Origin: CAZABC01 sp964483405
GTDB lineage: Bacteria > Chloroflexota > Limnocylindria > Limnocylindrales > CSP1-4
Assembly (NCBI GenBank): GCA_964483405.1
Contig: CAZABC010000001.1
Span: forward strand, 1 to 64,000
Direction: 5' to 3'
Length of the DNA: 64,000 nt
The notes under the pieces are model-generated. The model did no database searches. It saw only the letters and a list, made by a program, of their open reading frames with translations, and had not been told where the DNA came from. Each line of letters opens with the position of its first letter. Within the stretch, counting starts at the first letter, position 1. Below are positions 42,770 through 51,889 of this stretch, piece after piece. The position numbers were made by a program, and so were the translations under genes.

Positions 42770-43569
42770 CGAGGCGCGACGGCCCGATGCCCGGACCGTC
42801 CCGCCGCCCCGCCGCTCCCGACCCCGCCGCCACGGCAACCCGGCCCGCGCGACGGGGTCCGTCGTTCTCGCCGACGACCACCGCCAGGAGCAGTGACCCG
42901 GGTCGACGCCTCCACCGTGAGCGCCTCGACCCCGACCTGTCCGAGGAACGGGCCTTCCGCGACCTCGGGCTGCGCTTCGTCGCCGGGGTCGACGAGGTCG
43001 GCCGAGGCTGCCTGGCCGGGCCCGTCGTGGCGGCCGCCGTCATCCTCCCGGAGGGCTGGGTCCCGGCCGGCCTCCGCGACTCGAAGCTGATGAAGCCCGA
43101 GGACCGTGAGCGGCTGGCGGACGAGGTCCGGACCCATGCGGTGGCGTGGGCGCTGGCCGCGGTCGAACCGGCGGTCATCGACCGGATCAACATCCTCCAG
43201 GCGACGCTCCTTGCGGCGCAGCTCGCCGCTGCCCGGCTGCCGGTCCGGCCCGACGCCCTCCTCTTCGACGGCTCGCTCGCGCTGCCGGAGGTCGGCCTGC
43301 CGCAGCGCGTCGTCGTCGACGGCGACCGCCTGTGCGCGTCGATCGCCGCCGCGTCGGTCGTGGCCAAGGTCGCCCGTGACCGGCTGATGGTCGAGCTCGA
43401 CGCCGTCTACCCGGGCTACGGGCTCGCCTCGAACAAGGGCTATGCCGCGCCCGACCATCGCGCCGGGCTCGCGACGCTCGGCCTCGCCCCGGTCCACCGC
43501 CGGACGTTCGCGTCGTGCGCGGCGATCGATCAGCCGGGGTTCTGGTCCGACGAGCCGCCGACCCGCTGA
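42766..43569 (+). CDS. rnhB: Ribonuclease HII
   Basis: Cuts RNA in RNA-DNA hybrids. 267 aa: catalytic motif GVDEVGRGCLAGPVV with Asp76-Glu77 and downstream DSKLM and AASVVAKVARD. The first 60 residues are a low-complexity Pro/Arg/Ala stretch not found in typical RnhB. The only in-frame starts are GTG 42766, overlapping rplS, and ATG 42787, so the extension seems real. Confidence 0.92.
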   Translation: MTRRDGPMPGPSRRPAAPDPAATATRPARRGPSFSPTTTARSSDPGRRLHRERLDPDLSEERAFRDLGLRFVAGVDEVGRGCLAGPVVAAAVILPEGWVPAGLRDSKLMKPEDRERLADEVRTHAVAWALAAVEPAVIDRINILQATLLAAQLAAARLPVRPDALLFDGSLALPEVGLPQRVVVDGDRLCASIAAASVVAKVARDRLMVELDAVYPGYGLASNKGYAAPDHRAGLATLGLAPVHRRTFASCAAIDQPGFWSDEPPTR

Positions 43570-43617
43570 TCATGGCCTGATAAGCGCCGGGTGAGCGACC
43601 CCGGCGAGGATCGTGCC

Positions 43618-43998
43618 ATGCGCACCGAGGCCCAGCGGTCGGGCGACGCGGCCGAGTCGTTCGTCGAGGCGCGGCTCACGGCCGCTGGCTGGACGATCCT
43701 CGCCCGTCGGCTTCGGGTCGGCCGGGCCGAGATCGACCTCCTCGCGACCGACCCCGGCCCGCCCCGCCGGCTGGTCGCCGTCGAGGTGCGCTGGCGCCGC
43801 CGCCCGGACCACGGTCGGCCCGAGGAGACGGTCGACCGCCGCAAGCTCGGGCTGCTCCGCGGCGCGATCGCGGCCCTCGTCGACGCCGGTCGCCTGCCGG
43901 ACGGCGCCACGCTGCCGCGGTGGCCGCCGGCGATCGACCTCGTAACGGTCGAGCCGGGGCCGCGGCTGCACCACCTCCGCGACGTCAGCCTCGACTAG
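43618..43998 (+). CDS. UPF0102 (YraN) family nuclease-like protein
   Basis: YraN-type protein with an endonuclease-like fold, of unknown role. 126 aa with AESFVEARLTAAGW, a VGRAEIDLLATD motif and VAVEVRWRR, corresponding to the E-D-ExK-type signature (K replaced by R). ATG 43618 is preferred over GTG 43591 because GAGGA lies seven bases before it. It follows rnhB, a conserved order. Its stop lies within a 20-base tandem repeat. Confidence 0.85.
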   Translation: MRTEAQRSGDAAESFVEARLTAAGWTILARRLRVGRAEIDLLATDPGPPRRLVAVEVRWRRRPDHGRPEETVDRRKLGLLRGAIAALVDAGRLPDGATLPRWPPAIDLVTVEPGPRLHHLRDVSLD

Positions 43999-44030
43999 CG
44001 ACGGTCAACCTCGAGTGGCGACGGTCAGCC
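43985..44030. repeat. 20-bp imperfect tandem repeat
   Basis: Two 20-base units (43985-44004 and 44005-44024) differ at three positions and are followed by a six-base start of a third unit. They cover the yraN stop and end at the stop codon of the converging MOSC gene. Confidence 0.6.
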
Positions 44031-44798
44031 GAGGAGCGGCCCGACGTCGTCGCCGACGCGGACGAGGCCCGGCCGGACGACCTCGGCGTACATCCCGAAC
44101 GGGACGCCACGCGGATCGGTCATCAGCGGCCGGAACTCGGCGATCCGCTTGAGCGTGTCGAAGTCCTTCAGGCCCGACGTGGGATCGCGGGTCGTGACGA
44201 CGCAGCGCGGCACCGGACCGAGGACCATGACGACGGCGGCGCCGACGCGGACCTGGCGCCCGGCCCAGGCGTCCTCCTCGAACGGCGCGCAGCCACCGAG
44301 CTCGAGATCCATCCGGAACCGCCGCGCGTCGAGGTCGGGTCGCCCGCTCCGGGTCCCGAGCTCGCGGACGGACGCCGACGAGATGAGGGTCAGGCGATGG
44401 ACGTCGGAGCCGTCACCCTCGCGATCGGTGCGGACGAGCCGGACGGGCCGCCCGATGTACGCGGACAGCGCCGCGGCGAACGGCCCGTCGACGAGCCGAC
44501 CGGCGACCGGCCGCCCGTAGAAGTCGGTGACCACCGGCCCGCCGAGCCCGTCGGCTCGATCGCCGATCACGCGCCCGTCGGGCAGCTCGAGCCGGAGCGT
44601 CTCCGCGGCCGGATCGAACGTCGCGACGACGCGGACGAGCGGCCCGTGACCCTCGGACGTGAAGAGCGCGCCCCGCTCGTCGACGAGGTGGAATCGGCGG
44701 TTGGCCGCGATGCCCGCCTCGGTCAGGCGCACCGCCGTGGGGTGGTGGAGCGCGGTGCCCTTGAGCGGGGTGAGGCCGATCCGTGCCAGCGTGGCCAT
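44025..44798 (-). CDS. MOSC domain-containing protein
   Basis: Probable molybdenum-cofactor sulfurase-type carrier or mARC-like protein. 257 aa with an N-terminal MOSC_N-type barrel (TPLKGTALHHPTAVRLTEAGI) and a MOSC domain containing RFRMDLELGG and the conserved cysteine in PVPRCVVTTRDP. It is the only minus-strand gene in the 24-64 kb stretch apart from rpmB. A minus-strand TATCGT box (44807-44812) ends eight bases before the ATG, so it may be leaderless. Substrate unknown. Confidence 0.85.
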   Translation of the reverse strand: MATLARIGLTPLKGTALHHPTAVRLTEAGIAANRRFHLVDERGALFTSEGHGPLVRVVATFDPAAETLRLELPDGRVIGDRADGLGGPVVTDFYGRPVAGRLVDGPFAAALSAYIGRPVRLVRTDREGDGSDVHRLTLISSASVRELGTRSGRPDLDARRFRMDLELGGCAPFEEDAWAGRQVRVGAAVVMVLGPVPRCVVTTRDPTSGLKDFDTLKRIAEFRPLMTDPRGVPFGMYAEVVRPGLVRVGDDVGPLLG

Positions 44799-44806
44799 CG
44801 ACCGCC

Positions 44807-44812
44807 ACGATA
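44807..44812 (-). promoter_or_regulatory. -10-like TATCGT before the MOSC gene
   Basis: Read on the minus strand, TATCGT lies eight bases before the ATG at 44798, the same spacing as the def, rlmN and LCP promoters. The hexamer itself is weaker. Confidence 0.33.
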
Positions 44813-44862
44813 CGCCAACCGGCGGGGTAGCCGTCGCGGCTGCGGCCCGCGGGGCCGCCTGC

Positions 44863-44868
44863 TACACT
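44863..44868 (+). promoter_or_regulatory. Extended -10 TGC-TACACT for the rpsB operon
   Basis: CCTGC-TACACT-CC is a good match to the recurrent core. It leaves a leader of about 150 bases (44876-45026), long enough for autoregulatory RNA structure; a 7-bp hairpin CCGCCCG/CGGGCGG lies within it. Confidence 0.52.
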
Positions 44869-45026
44869 CCGCCCCGTCGCGCCACCGCGCGGCACGCCCG
44901 CCCGTGATCCGGGCGGAGCTCACACGCGGATCGCTCCCGACCGGGGCGGTGCCGCCGACGACGCAGGTCGCGGCGGTCCCCGGCGACGGCATCCGCGGCG
45001 GAACGAACCGGACAGGAGGTCATCCC

Positions 45027-45929
45027 GTGCCCAAGGTCTCGATGCGCCAGCTTCTGGAGGCCGGCGTCCACTTCGGCCACCAGACCCGTCGCTGGAACCC
45101 GAAGATGAAGCCGTACATCTTCGCCGAGCGCAACGGCATCCACATCATCGACCTCGCCCAGACCGCGCAGCGGCTCGAGGTCGCCCTCGACTTCGTGCGC
45201 GAGACCGTCGCCCGGGGCGACACCGTCCTGTTCGTCGGGACGAAGAAGCAGGCCCAGGAGCCGGTCGCCGAGGAGGCGACCCGCGCCGGGATGCCCTACG
45301 TGACCAAGCGCTGGCTCGGCGGGATGCTGACGAACTACGTCACGATCAAGAAGCGCGTCGGGCTGCTCGACCAGCTCGAGGCGCGCCAGCAGGCCGGCGA
45401 GTTCGAGCGGCTCCCGAAGAAGGAGGCGGCCCGCCTCCAGGAGGAGCTGACCAAGCTTCAGGCCACGCTCGGCGGCATCCGCAAGATGAAGCGCCTGCCC
45501 GGCGCGGTGTTCATCGTCGACCCCCACCGCGAGCGGATCGCCGTCAGCGAGGCGATCAAGCTCGAGCTGCCGATCGTCGGAACCGGCGACACGAACGTCG
45601 ACCCGGACGAGCTCGAGTACATCATCCCGGCCAATGACGACGCGATCCGGGCGATCCGCCTGCTCTGCTCGCTCGTGGCCGACGCCTGCATCGAGGGCGC
45701 CGCCGAGCGCGGCAGCCGGGCGGCCGTCGAGGCCGAGGTCGAGGTCGAGGCGGTCCCGGCCGCCGAGCCGGAGTTCGACGCCGCGGCCTCGGAGGAGCTC
45801 GTCGCCGCCCTCGCCGGCGGCGGGGCGCTCACCTTCGAGCCCGATGCCGACGAGGAGGAGCTCCTCCCGGCGGCCCGGCCCGTCCGCGCCGAGGACGCCG
45901 CGCCGGCGACCGGCGACGAGCCGGTCTGA
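45027..45929 (+). CDS. rpsB: 30S ribosomal protein S2
   Basis: S2 of the small subunit. 300 aa: VPKVSMRQLLEAGVHFGHQ start, RWNPKMKPYIF, the WLGGMLTN segment, and an acidic Ala/Glu tail (about 230-300) that is longer than usual. GTG 45027 has AGGAGGT seven bases upstream. First gene of rpsB-tsf-pyrH-frr. Confidence 0.97.
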   Translation: MPKVSMRQLLEAGVHFGHQTRRWNPKMKPYIFAERNGIHIIDLAQTAQRLEVALDFVRETVARGDTVLFVGTKKQAQEPVAEEATRAGMPYVTKRWLGGMLTNYVTIKKRVGLLDQLEARQQAGEFERLPKKEAARLQEELTKLQATLGGIRKMKRLPGAVFIVDPHRERIAVSEAIKLELPIVGTGDTNVDPDELEYIIPANDDAIRAIRLLCSLVADACIEGAAERGSRAAVEAEVEVEAVPAAEPEFDAAASEELVAALAGGGALTFEPDADEEELLPAARPVRAEDAAPATGDEPV

Positions 45930-45992
45930 CGCAGACCCGACCGAGAGAACCGAACCGAGCCGCGGGGCCGACCCGCGGACCAGGAGGACCCG

Positions 45993-46592
45993 ATGGCCAC
46001 GATCACGGCCGACGCCGTCAAGGAGTTGCGCGAGCGCACCGGCGCCGGGATGATGGACTGCAAGCGCGCGCTCGAGGAGACCGGCGGCGACATGGACGCC
46101 GCGGTGACGATGCTCCGCGAGCGTGGCCTGGCCGCCGCCGCGAAGCGCGCCGGCCGCGAGGCGCGCGAGGGGCTGGTCAGCAGCTACATCCACACGGGCG
46201 GCCGCGTCGGCGTCCTCATCGAGGTCAACTGCGAGACCGACTTCGTCGCCCGGACCGACGAGTTCCAGAAGCTCGTCCGCGATCTCGCGATGCAGGTCGC
46301 CGGCCTCGCCCCGCTGTACGTCGATGTCGATCGGATCCCGGAGGCCGAGCTCGAGGCGAAGCGCGCCGCGCTGCTCGCGGACGAGGAGACCCAGAAGAAG
46401 CCGGCCGAGATCCGCGAGAAGATCGTCGATGGCCAGCTCAAGAAGTGGTACAAGGAGGTCTGCCTGCTGGAGCAGGCGTTCCGCGACGAGGACCGGACGG
46501 TGCGCGACCTCATCACCGAGCGGATCGCCACGATCGGCGAGAACATCCGCGTCCGACGCTTCACCCGATACGCTCTCGGGGAGGAGCTGTGA
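45993..46592 (+). CDS. tsf: Elongation factor Ts
   Basis: Nucleotide-exchange factor for EF-Tu. 199 aa, the short form with one core domain unit. The N-terminal UBA-like region contains RTGAGMMDCKRALEETGGD and the core VNCETDFVARTDEF. Overlaps pyrH by four bases. Confidence 0.96.
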   Translation: MATITADAVKELRERTGAGMMDCKRALEETGGDMDAAVTMLRERGLAAAAKRAGREAREGLVSSYIHTGGRVGVLIEVNCETDFVARTDEFQKLVRDLAMQVAGLAPLYVDVDRIPEAELEAKRAALLADEETQKKPAEIREKIVDGQLKKWYKEVCLLEQAFRDEDRTVRDLITERIATIGENIRVRRFTRYALGEEL

Positions 46593-47359
46593 GCGAACCG
46601 GCCCCGACCGCCCGGCCCGGCGGCGAGGGGCTGCGCTACCGGCGCATCCTGCTCAAGCTGTCGGGCGAGGCGCTGCTCGGCGATCGCCAGTACGGGGTCG
46701 ACCCCGCGTTCTGCGCGTTCATCGCCGAGCAGGTGGCGACCGTCCACCGGCTCGGCGTCGAGGTCGGCATCGTGGTCGGCGGCGGTAACATCTTCCGCGG
46801 CCTGGCGGCGGCCGCCAACGGGATGGACCGGGCGACCGGCGACTACATCGGGATGCTCGCGACGGTCATGAACGGCCTCGCGCTCCAGGACGCGCTCGAG
46901 CGGGCGGGCGTGCCGACCCGGGTCATGAGCGCGATCGCGATGAACGAGGTCGCCGAGCCCTACATCCGGCGGCGGGCCGTCCGCCACCTCGAGAAGGGCC
47001 GGGTCGCGATCTTCGTCGCCGGCACCGGCAACCCCTACTTCACGACCGACACCGCGGCGGCCCTGCGGGCGGTCGAGATCCACGCCGAGGTCCTCCTTAA
47101 GGCGACCAAGGTCGACGGCGTCTACGATGCGGACCCGGTCACGACCCCCGGTGCGCGGCGGTACGCCGAGCTCGACTACGCCGACCTCCTTCGCGATCGG
47201 CTCCAGGTGCTCGACGCCGCGGCGGTGTCGCTCTGCCTGGAGAACGATCTCCCGATCGTCGTCTTCGATCTCAACCAGCCCGACAACGTGGCCCGCGTCG
47301 CCCTCGGCGAGCCGATCGGCACGCGGATCTCGTCGAACCCCGATGGAGCCGACCGATGA
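46589..47359 (+). CDS. pyrH: UMP kinase
   Basis: Hexameric bacterial UMP kinase of the amino-acid-kinase fold. 256 aa with LLKLSGEALLG, VVGGGNIFRG, and the ATKVDGVYDADP segment. The GTG overlaps tsf. Confidence 0.96.
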   Translation: MSEPAPTARPGGEGLRYRRILLKLSGEALLGDRQYGVDPAFCAFIAEQVATVHRLGVEVGIVVGGGNIFRGLAAAANGMDRATGDYIGMLATVMNGLALQDALERAGVPTRVMSAIAMNEVAEPYIRRRAVRHLEKGRVAIFVAGTGNPYFTTDTAAALRAVEIHAEVLLKATKVDGVYDADPVTTPGARRYAELDYADLLRDRLQVLDAAAVSLCLENDLPIVVFDLNQPDNVARVALGEPIGTRISSNPDGADR

Positions 47360-47913
47360 GCAGCGAGATCCTCGCCACCGCGGAACGGAAGATGACCCGG
47401 GCCATCGAGGTCATGGAGCGCGACCTTGCGAGCATCCGCACCGGCCGCGCCTCGACCGGCCTCGTCGAGCGGCTCCACGTCGACTACTACGGGACGTCGA
47501 CGGCGCTCAACCAGCTGGCCGGCATCAGCGTCCCGGAGCCGCATCAGATCGTCATCCAGCCGTGGGACCGGAGCGTCCTCGGCGCGATCGAGAAGGCGAT
47601 CATCAAGAGCGACATCGGTCTCGTCCCGAACGTGGACGGGACCGTCGTCCGGCTCAACATCCCGGCCCTCACCGAGGAGCGTCGCAAGGAGCTCGTCCGG
47701 GTCGTCCACCGCCGGATGGAGGAGGCCCGCGTCGAGATCCGCAACCTCCGCCGTGAGGCGATCGACGCCCTCAAGCGCGAGGAGCGCGACGGCGAGATCG
47801 GAGCGGACGACTCCCACAAGGAGCAGGAGGCGCTCCAGCGCCTGACCGACCGCGAGATCGCCGAGGTCGACCGCCTCGGTGCGATCAAGGAGCAGGAGGT
47901 CCTCGAGGTCTAG
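47356..47913 (+). CDS. frr: Ribosome recycling factor
   Basis: Splits post-termination ribosomes together with EF-G. 185 aa, normal size, with IRTGRASTGLVERLHVDYYG and VVRLNIPALTEERRKEL. Starts ATGA with pyrH. Confidence 0.97.
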   Translation: MSSEILATAERKMTRAIEVMERDLASIRTGRASTGLVERLHVDYYGTSTALNQLAGISVPEPHQIVIQPWDRSVLGAIEKAIIKSDIGLVPNVDGTVVRLNIPALTEERRKELVRVVHRRMEEARVEIRNLRREAIDALKREERDGEIGADDSHKEQEALQRLTDREIAEVDRLGAIKEQEVLEV

Positions 47914-48713
47914 TGACGCGCGCACCGCTCGCCAGGCCCACCGACGCGCCACCGACCGCGCACGAGCCGGCCGCGCCGGTCGACGCGGTGGTCGCCGGCG
48001 GGGCCGACGTCGAGCTGCTCGTGCCGGCCGACGAGCTGCCGCGCCACGTGGCGATCATCATGGACGGCAACCGCCGCTGGGCCCGGCTCCGCGGCGTGCC
48101 CGAGCTCGACGGCCACGCCGCCGGGGTCGAGGCCATCCGGGCGATCCTCCGGCACGCGGTCCGCCGCGGGATCCCGGTCCTGACGCTGTACGCGTTCAGC
48201 CGCGAGAACTGGGCCCGGACCGACGTCGAGGTGGCCGGGCTGTTCGCGCTCCTCGAGGCGGCCATCCGCGACGAGACCGACGAGCTGACCGCCCAGGGCG
48301 TCCGCATCCGGATGCTCGGGCGGCTCGACGAGCTCCCGGACGAGACGCGGCGCTCGATCGGCGAGGCGATCGAGCGGACGACCGGGGGTCGCCGGCTGCA
48401 GCTCAACATCGCCTTCAACTACGCCGGGCGGACCGAGCTCGTCGACGCGTTCCGGCGCCTCGTCGCGGCCGGCATCGCCCCCGCCGAGATCGACGAGGCG
48501 GCCATCTCGGCTGCCCTCTACACGGCCGGCCTGCCGGACCCGGACCTCGTCGTCCGGACCGGTGGCGAGCAGCGCCTCTCGAACTTCCTCATCTGGCAGT
48601 CGGCGTACGCCGAGCTGTACACCTGCGAGACGCTCTGGCCGGACTTCGGTCCGGACGCGTTCGACGCGGCGATCCTCGAGTTCGCCAGCCGCACCCGCCG
48701 GTTCGGCCGCTGA
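47913..48713 (+). CDS. uppS: Isoprenyl transferase (undecaprenyl diphosphate synthase)
   Basis: Builds the C55 carrier lipid of wall synthesis. 266 aa: an N-terminal extension of about 45 residues, then HVAIIMDGNRRWA with catalytic Asp51, YAFSRENW, and the C-terminal DLVVRTGGEQRLSNFL with WQSAYAELY. GTG overlapping the frr stop by one base (TAGTG). Confidence 0.95.
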   Translation: MTRAPLARPTDAPPTAHEPAAPVDAVVAGGADVELLVPADELPRHVAIIMDGNRRWARLRGVPELDGHAAGVEAIRAILRHAVRRGIPVLTLYAFSRENWARTDVEVAGLFALLEAAIRDETDELTAQGVRIRMLGRLDELPDETRRSIGEAIERTTGGRRLQLNIAFNYAGRTELVDAFRRLVAAGIAPAEIDEAAISAALYTAGLPDPDLVVRTGGEQRLSNFLIWQSAYAELYTCETLWPDFGPDAFDAAILEFASRTRRFGR

Positions 48714-48721
48714 GGGGGACG

Positions 48722-49576
48722 ATGCTCCGACAACGCGCCATCAGCGCTGCCATCCTCATCCCGCCGCTCGTCGTCGTCCTGCTGCTCGGCGGCCCCTGGA
48801 TCACCCTCCTCGTCGTCGCCATCGTCGGTCTCGCGGCGTCGGAGACGTTCAGCCTCCTCCGCGCGGCAGGCTACCCGGTCCTGCCGCTGCTCGGGATCGC
48901 CTTCGCGGTGGCGATGGCGCTCGCGATCGCCGTCGCTCTCGACGCGCCCGACGCGCCCGCGCTCGGCGGGGCATCGCTCCTGCTCGCGGCCGTCGGGCTG
49001 ATCCTCGTCGGCGTCGGCGCGTTCGCCCGGCTCGACCCGCGCGATGGGCTGGCGGCCTGGGCGGCGACCGTCTTCGGTGCCATCTACGTCTCGCAGCTCG
49101 CATTCCTCGTCCGGCTCGGCCAGGTCGCGCCGGCGATCCCCGACGACGCGCCGCTGTCGTTCCTCGGCACCGAGCAGGCGTGGATCCTCCTCCTCGTCCT
49201 CGGGGTCTGGTCGTACGACACCGGCGCCTACCTCGTCGGCCGCCGCTGCGGGCGCCGGAAGTTCCTGTCCCACATCTCCCCGTCGAAGACGCTCGAAGGG
49301 CTCGCCGGCGGTCTCGTCGCGACGACCGTGGTCGTCACCCTCGGCCTGTGGGCGCTCGGCCAGCCGGCCTGGCACGGGCTCCTGCTCGGGCCGATCCTGG
49401 GGCTGGTCGCCCAGGCGGGCGACCTCGCCGAGTCGATGCTCAAGCGGGCGGCGGGGGCGAAGGACTCGTCGGGGCTGATCCCGGGTCACGGTGGCATCCT
49501 CGACCGCATCGATTCGTTCCTCTTCGCGGCGCCGGTCGTGACCCTGTATGCCTCGGTCATCGTCGCGCTCGGCTGA
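48722..49576 (+). CDS. cdsA: Phosphatidate cytidylyltransferase
   Basis: Makes CDP-diacylglycerol for phospholipid synthesis. 284 aa, about eight membrane helices, and the CTP-transferase signature DLAESMLKR...GLIPGHGGILDRIDS near the C-terminus (about residues 235-265). Lies 8 bases after uppS. The dxr reading frame starts inside its last 29 bases. Confidence 0.94.
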   Translation: MLRQRAISAAILIPPLVVVLLLGGPWITLLVVAIVGLAASETFSLLRAAGYPVLPLLGIAFAVAMALAIAVALDAPDAPALGGASLLLAAVGLILVGVGAFARLDPRDGLAAWAATVFGAIYVSQLAFLVRLGQVAPAIPDDAPLSFLGTEQAWILLLVLGVWSYDTGAYLVGRRCGRRKFLSHISPSKTLEGLAGGLVATTVVVTLGLWALGQPAWHGLLLGPILGLVAQAGDLAESMLKRAAGAKDSSGLIPGHGGILDRIDSFLFAAPVVTLYASVIVALG

Positions 49577-50798
49577 GCCGGGCGGCCCCGGCGGCGACGG
49601 TGCCCCGGGCGACGAGCGGATCGGGGTCGCGCTCCTCGGGTCGACGGGCTCGATCGGCCGCCAGGCGATCGAGGTCCTGCTCGCGCACCCCGCCCGGTTC
49701 CGGGCCGTGGCCCTCGCGACGGGTCGCGATGGAGCGACGCTCGCCGAGCAGGCCCGGGTGCTCCGGCCGCGGGCCGTCGCGCTCGCATCGGGGGCGTCGA
49801 TCGAGCTCCCTGCGGGCACCGAGGCCGTCGGCGGCGCCGATGCCCTGGTGGCGCTCGCGACGCGCGACGACGTCGACCTCGTCGTCGTCGGGACCGGGGG
49901 TGTCGTCAGCCTCCGGCCGGTCCTCGCCGCGCTGAGGGCCGGCAAGGTCGTCGCCACGGCCAACAAGGAGACGCTCGTCGCCGGCGGCCACCTCGTGATG
50001 CCGCTCGCCCGGGCGCTCGCGGCCGGAGTGCCGGGCGGGCCGCTCGCGAGCCCGCTCGCCTGGCTCCGGCCGATCGACTCGGAGCACTCCGCGATCTGGC
50101 AGTGCCTCGTCGGCGAACCGATGGCGGGGATCGAGCGTCTCGTCCTCACGGCGTCCGGCGGCCCGTTCCTCGAGGCGACCCCGGACGAGCTCGCCCGGGT
50201 GACCCCCGCCCGGGCGCTCCGCCACCCGACCTGGACCATGGGCGCCAAGATCACCATCGACTCGGCGACCCTCGCGAACAAGGGACTGGAAGTGATCGAA
50301 GCCCACTGGCTCTACGATGTGGGGTACGACGCGATCGACGTCGTCGTCCACCCGCAGAGCGTCGTCCACTCCGCCGTCCGTTTCGTCGACGGCTCGGTCA
50401 AGGCCCAGCTCGGCACCCCCGACATGCGGATCCCGATCCAGTACGCGATGACCTACCCCGACCGCCACCGCTCGCCGGCGGCACCGCTCGACCTGCTCGA
50501 GGCCGGCCGCCTCGAGTTCCGCGCGCCCGACGAGGCACGCTTTCCGGCGCTCCGGATCGCCCGGGCCGCCGGCCGGACCGGATCGCGCGCGACGGCCGCG
50601 CTCATCGCCGCCGACGAGGTGGCCGTCGCCCGCTTCCTCGGGGGGTCGCTCCCGTTCACCGGGATCCCGGCCCTGCTCGAGGACGCGGTCGTCCGCCATG
50701 GCGAGGGGGCCGACCAGTCGCCCGACCTCGCGACGCTCGAGGCGATCGAGCAGGAGATCCGGACCGCCTACGCGGCCCCCGGGGGAGGGAAGGCCTGA
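49548..50798 (+). CDS. dxr: 1-deoxy-D-xylulose 5-phosphate reductoisomerase
   Basis: Second step of the MEP isoprenoid pathway. 416 aa with the NADPH-binding GSTGSIGRQ (after a Gly/Pro-rich lead of about 27 residues), ANKETLVAGG, SEHSAIWQCL and SGGPFLE metal/substrate motifs, and NKGLEVIEAHWLYD. It starts at an ATG within cdsA. With ispG it gives two MEP genes in this cluster. Confidence 0.95.
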   Translation: MPRSSSRSAEPGGPGGDGAPGDERIGVALLGSTGSIGRQAIEVLLAHPARFRAVALATGRDGATLAEQARVLRPRAVALASGASIELPAGTEAVGGADALVALATRDDVDLVVVGTGGVVSLRPVLAALRAGKVVATANKETLVAGGHLVMPLARALAAGVPGGPLASPLAWLRPIDSEHSAIWQCLVGEPMAGIERLVLTASGGPFLEATPDELARVTPARALRHPTWTMGAKITIDSATLANKGLEVIEAHWLYDVGYDAIDVVVHPQSVVHSAVRFVDGSVKAQLGTPDMRIPIQYAMTYPDRHRSPAAPLDLLEAGRLEFRAPDEARFPALRIARAAGRTGSRATAALIAADEVAVARFLGGSLPFTGIPALLEDAVVRHGEGADQSPDLATLEAIEQEIRTAYAAPGGGKA

Positions 50799-51889
50799 TG
50801 CCGCTCATCCAGGTGGCGATCAGCGCCGTCCTGTTCATCGCGATCCTGGCGATCCTCGTCCTGATCCACGAGATCGGCCACTTCGTCCTCGCCCGCCGGG
50901 CCGGCGTCCGGGTCCACGAGTTCGGCGTCGGCTTCCCACCGCGGGCGAAGGTCCTGCGCAACGACGGGGAGACGCTCTACACGCTCAACTGGCTGCCGAT
51001 CGGCGGCTTCGTCAAGCTCGAGGGTGAGGACGGCGACTCCGACGACCCGCGCTCGTTCACCCGGGCGCCGTTCCTCGTCAAGCAGGCGATCCTCGTCGCC
51101 GGGGTCGTGATGAACCTCATCCTGGCCCTGGCGATCATGGTCACCGTCGCCTGGCTGCCCCAGCAGATCCTCGGGATCGGCATCGGCTACGTCGATCCCA
51201 CGTCGCCGGCGGCGGAGGCCGGCCTGGTGCCGGGCGACGTCCTCTACTCGCTCGACGGCGAGGTCTACGACCAGTTCGATGCCGGCCGACTGCTCGAGGA
51301 CCTCCGGGCGTCCGCCGGCGAGACGGTGACGATCGGGATCCAGCACGCCGATGGGGAGCAGGAAGCGCTCACGGTGACCCTCCGCACGCCCGAGGAGATC
51401 GCGCCCGACAAGGGCGCCCTGGGGGTCGGCGACTTCACCGCCGTCCTCCTCGACGAGACGTTCACCCGGACGCCCGCCGAGGCGATCGCGACCGGGGTCG
51501 AGCGGACGATCGATGCGTTCGGCCTGATCATCAACGGTCTGGCCGCGCTCATCGGGTCGATCGCGAGCGAGCCGACACAGCCGCCGCCGGTGACCGGGCC
51601 GATCGGCATCTTCGAGCAGGTGAACCTCGTCTTCTGGCAGGCCGGCATCGTCCCGACCCTCTACCTCGCCGGGCTCCTCTCGGCGAACCTCGCCCTTGTC
51701 AACATCCTGCCGTTCCCGCCGCTCGACGGGGGTCGGATGCTGATGCTCGCGATCAAGGCCGCCGTCGGGACGCGCCTGTCGGTCCGCGTCGAGCAGCTGA
51801 CCTACATGGTCGGCTTCGTCTTCCTCTTCGGCTTCCTCATCTACGTGACCCTGTTCGACATCCTCCGGATCGGCGGGGTCGGCCAGTGA
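50798..51889 (+). CDS. rseP: Site-2 protease RseP
   Basis: Intramembrane zinc protease that releases membrane-tethered regulators. 363 aa with HEIGH at residues 24-28, a single PDZ domain (about 115-195), and the NILPFPPLDGG motif with Asp310 in the third core helix. ATG overlaps the dxr stop (TGATG). No anti-sigma factor gene is near, so its substrate is not evident. Confidence 0.95.
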   Translation: MPLIQVAISAVLFIAILAILVLIHEIGHFVLARRAGVRVHEFGVGFPPRAKVLRNDGETLYTLNWLPIGGFVKLEGEDGDSDDPRSFTRAPFLVKQAILVAGVVMNLILALAIMVTVAWLPQQILGIGIGYVDPTSPAAEAGLVPGDVLYSLDGEVYDQFDAGRLLEDLRASAGETVTIGIQHADGEQEALTVTLRTPEEIAPDKGALGVGDFTAVLLDETFTRTPAEAIATGVERTIDAFGLIINGLAALIGSIASEPTQPPPVTGPIGIFEQVNLVFWQAGIVPTLYLAGLLSANLALVNILPFPPLDGGRMLMLAIKAAVGTRLSVRVEQLTYMVGFVFLFGFLIYVTLFDILRIGGVGQ

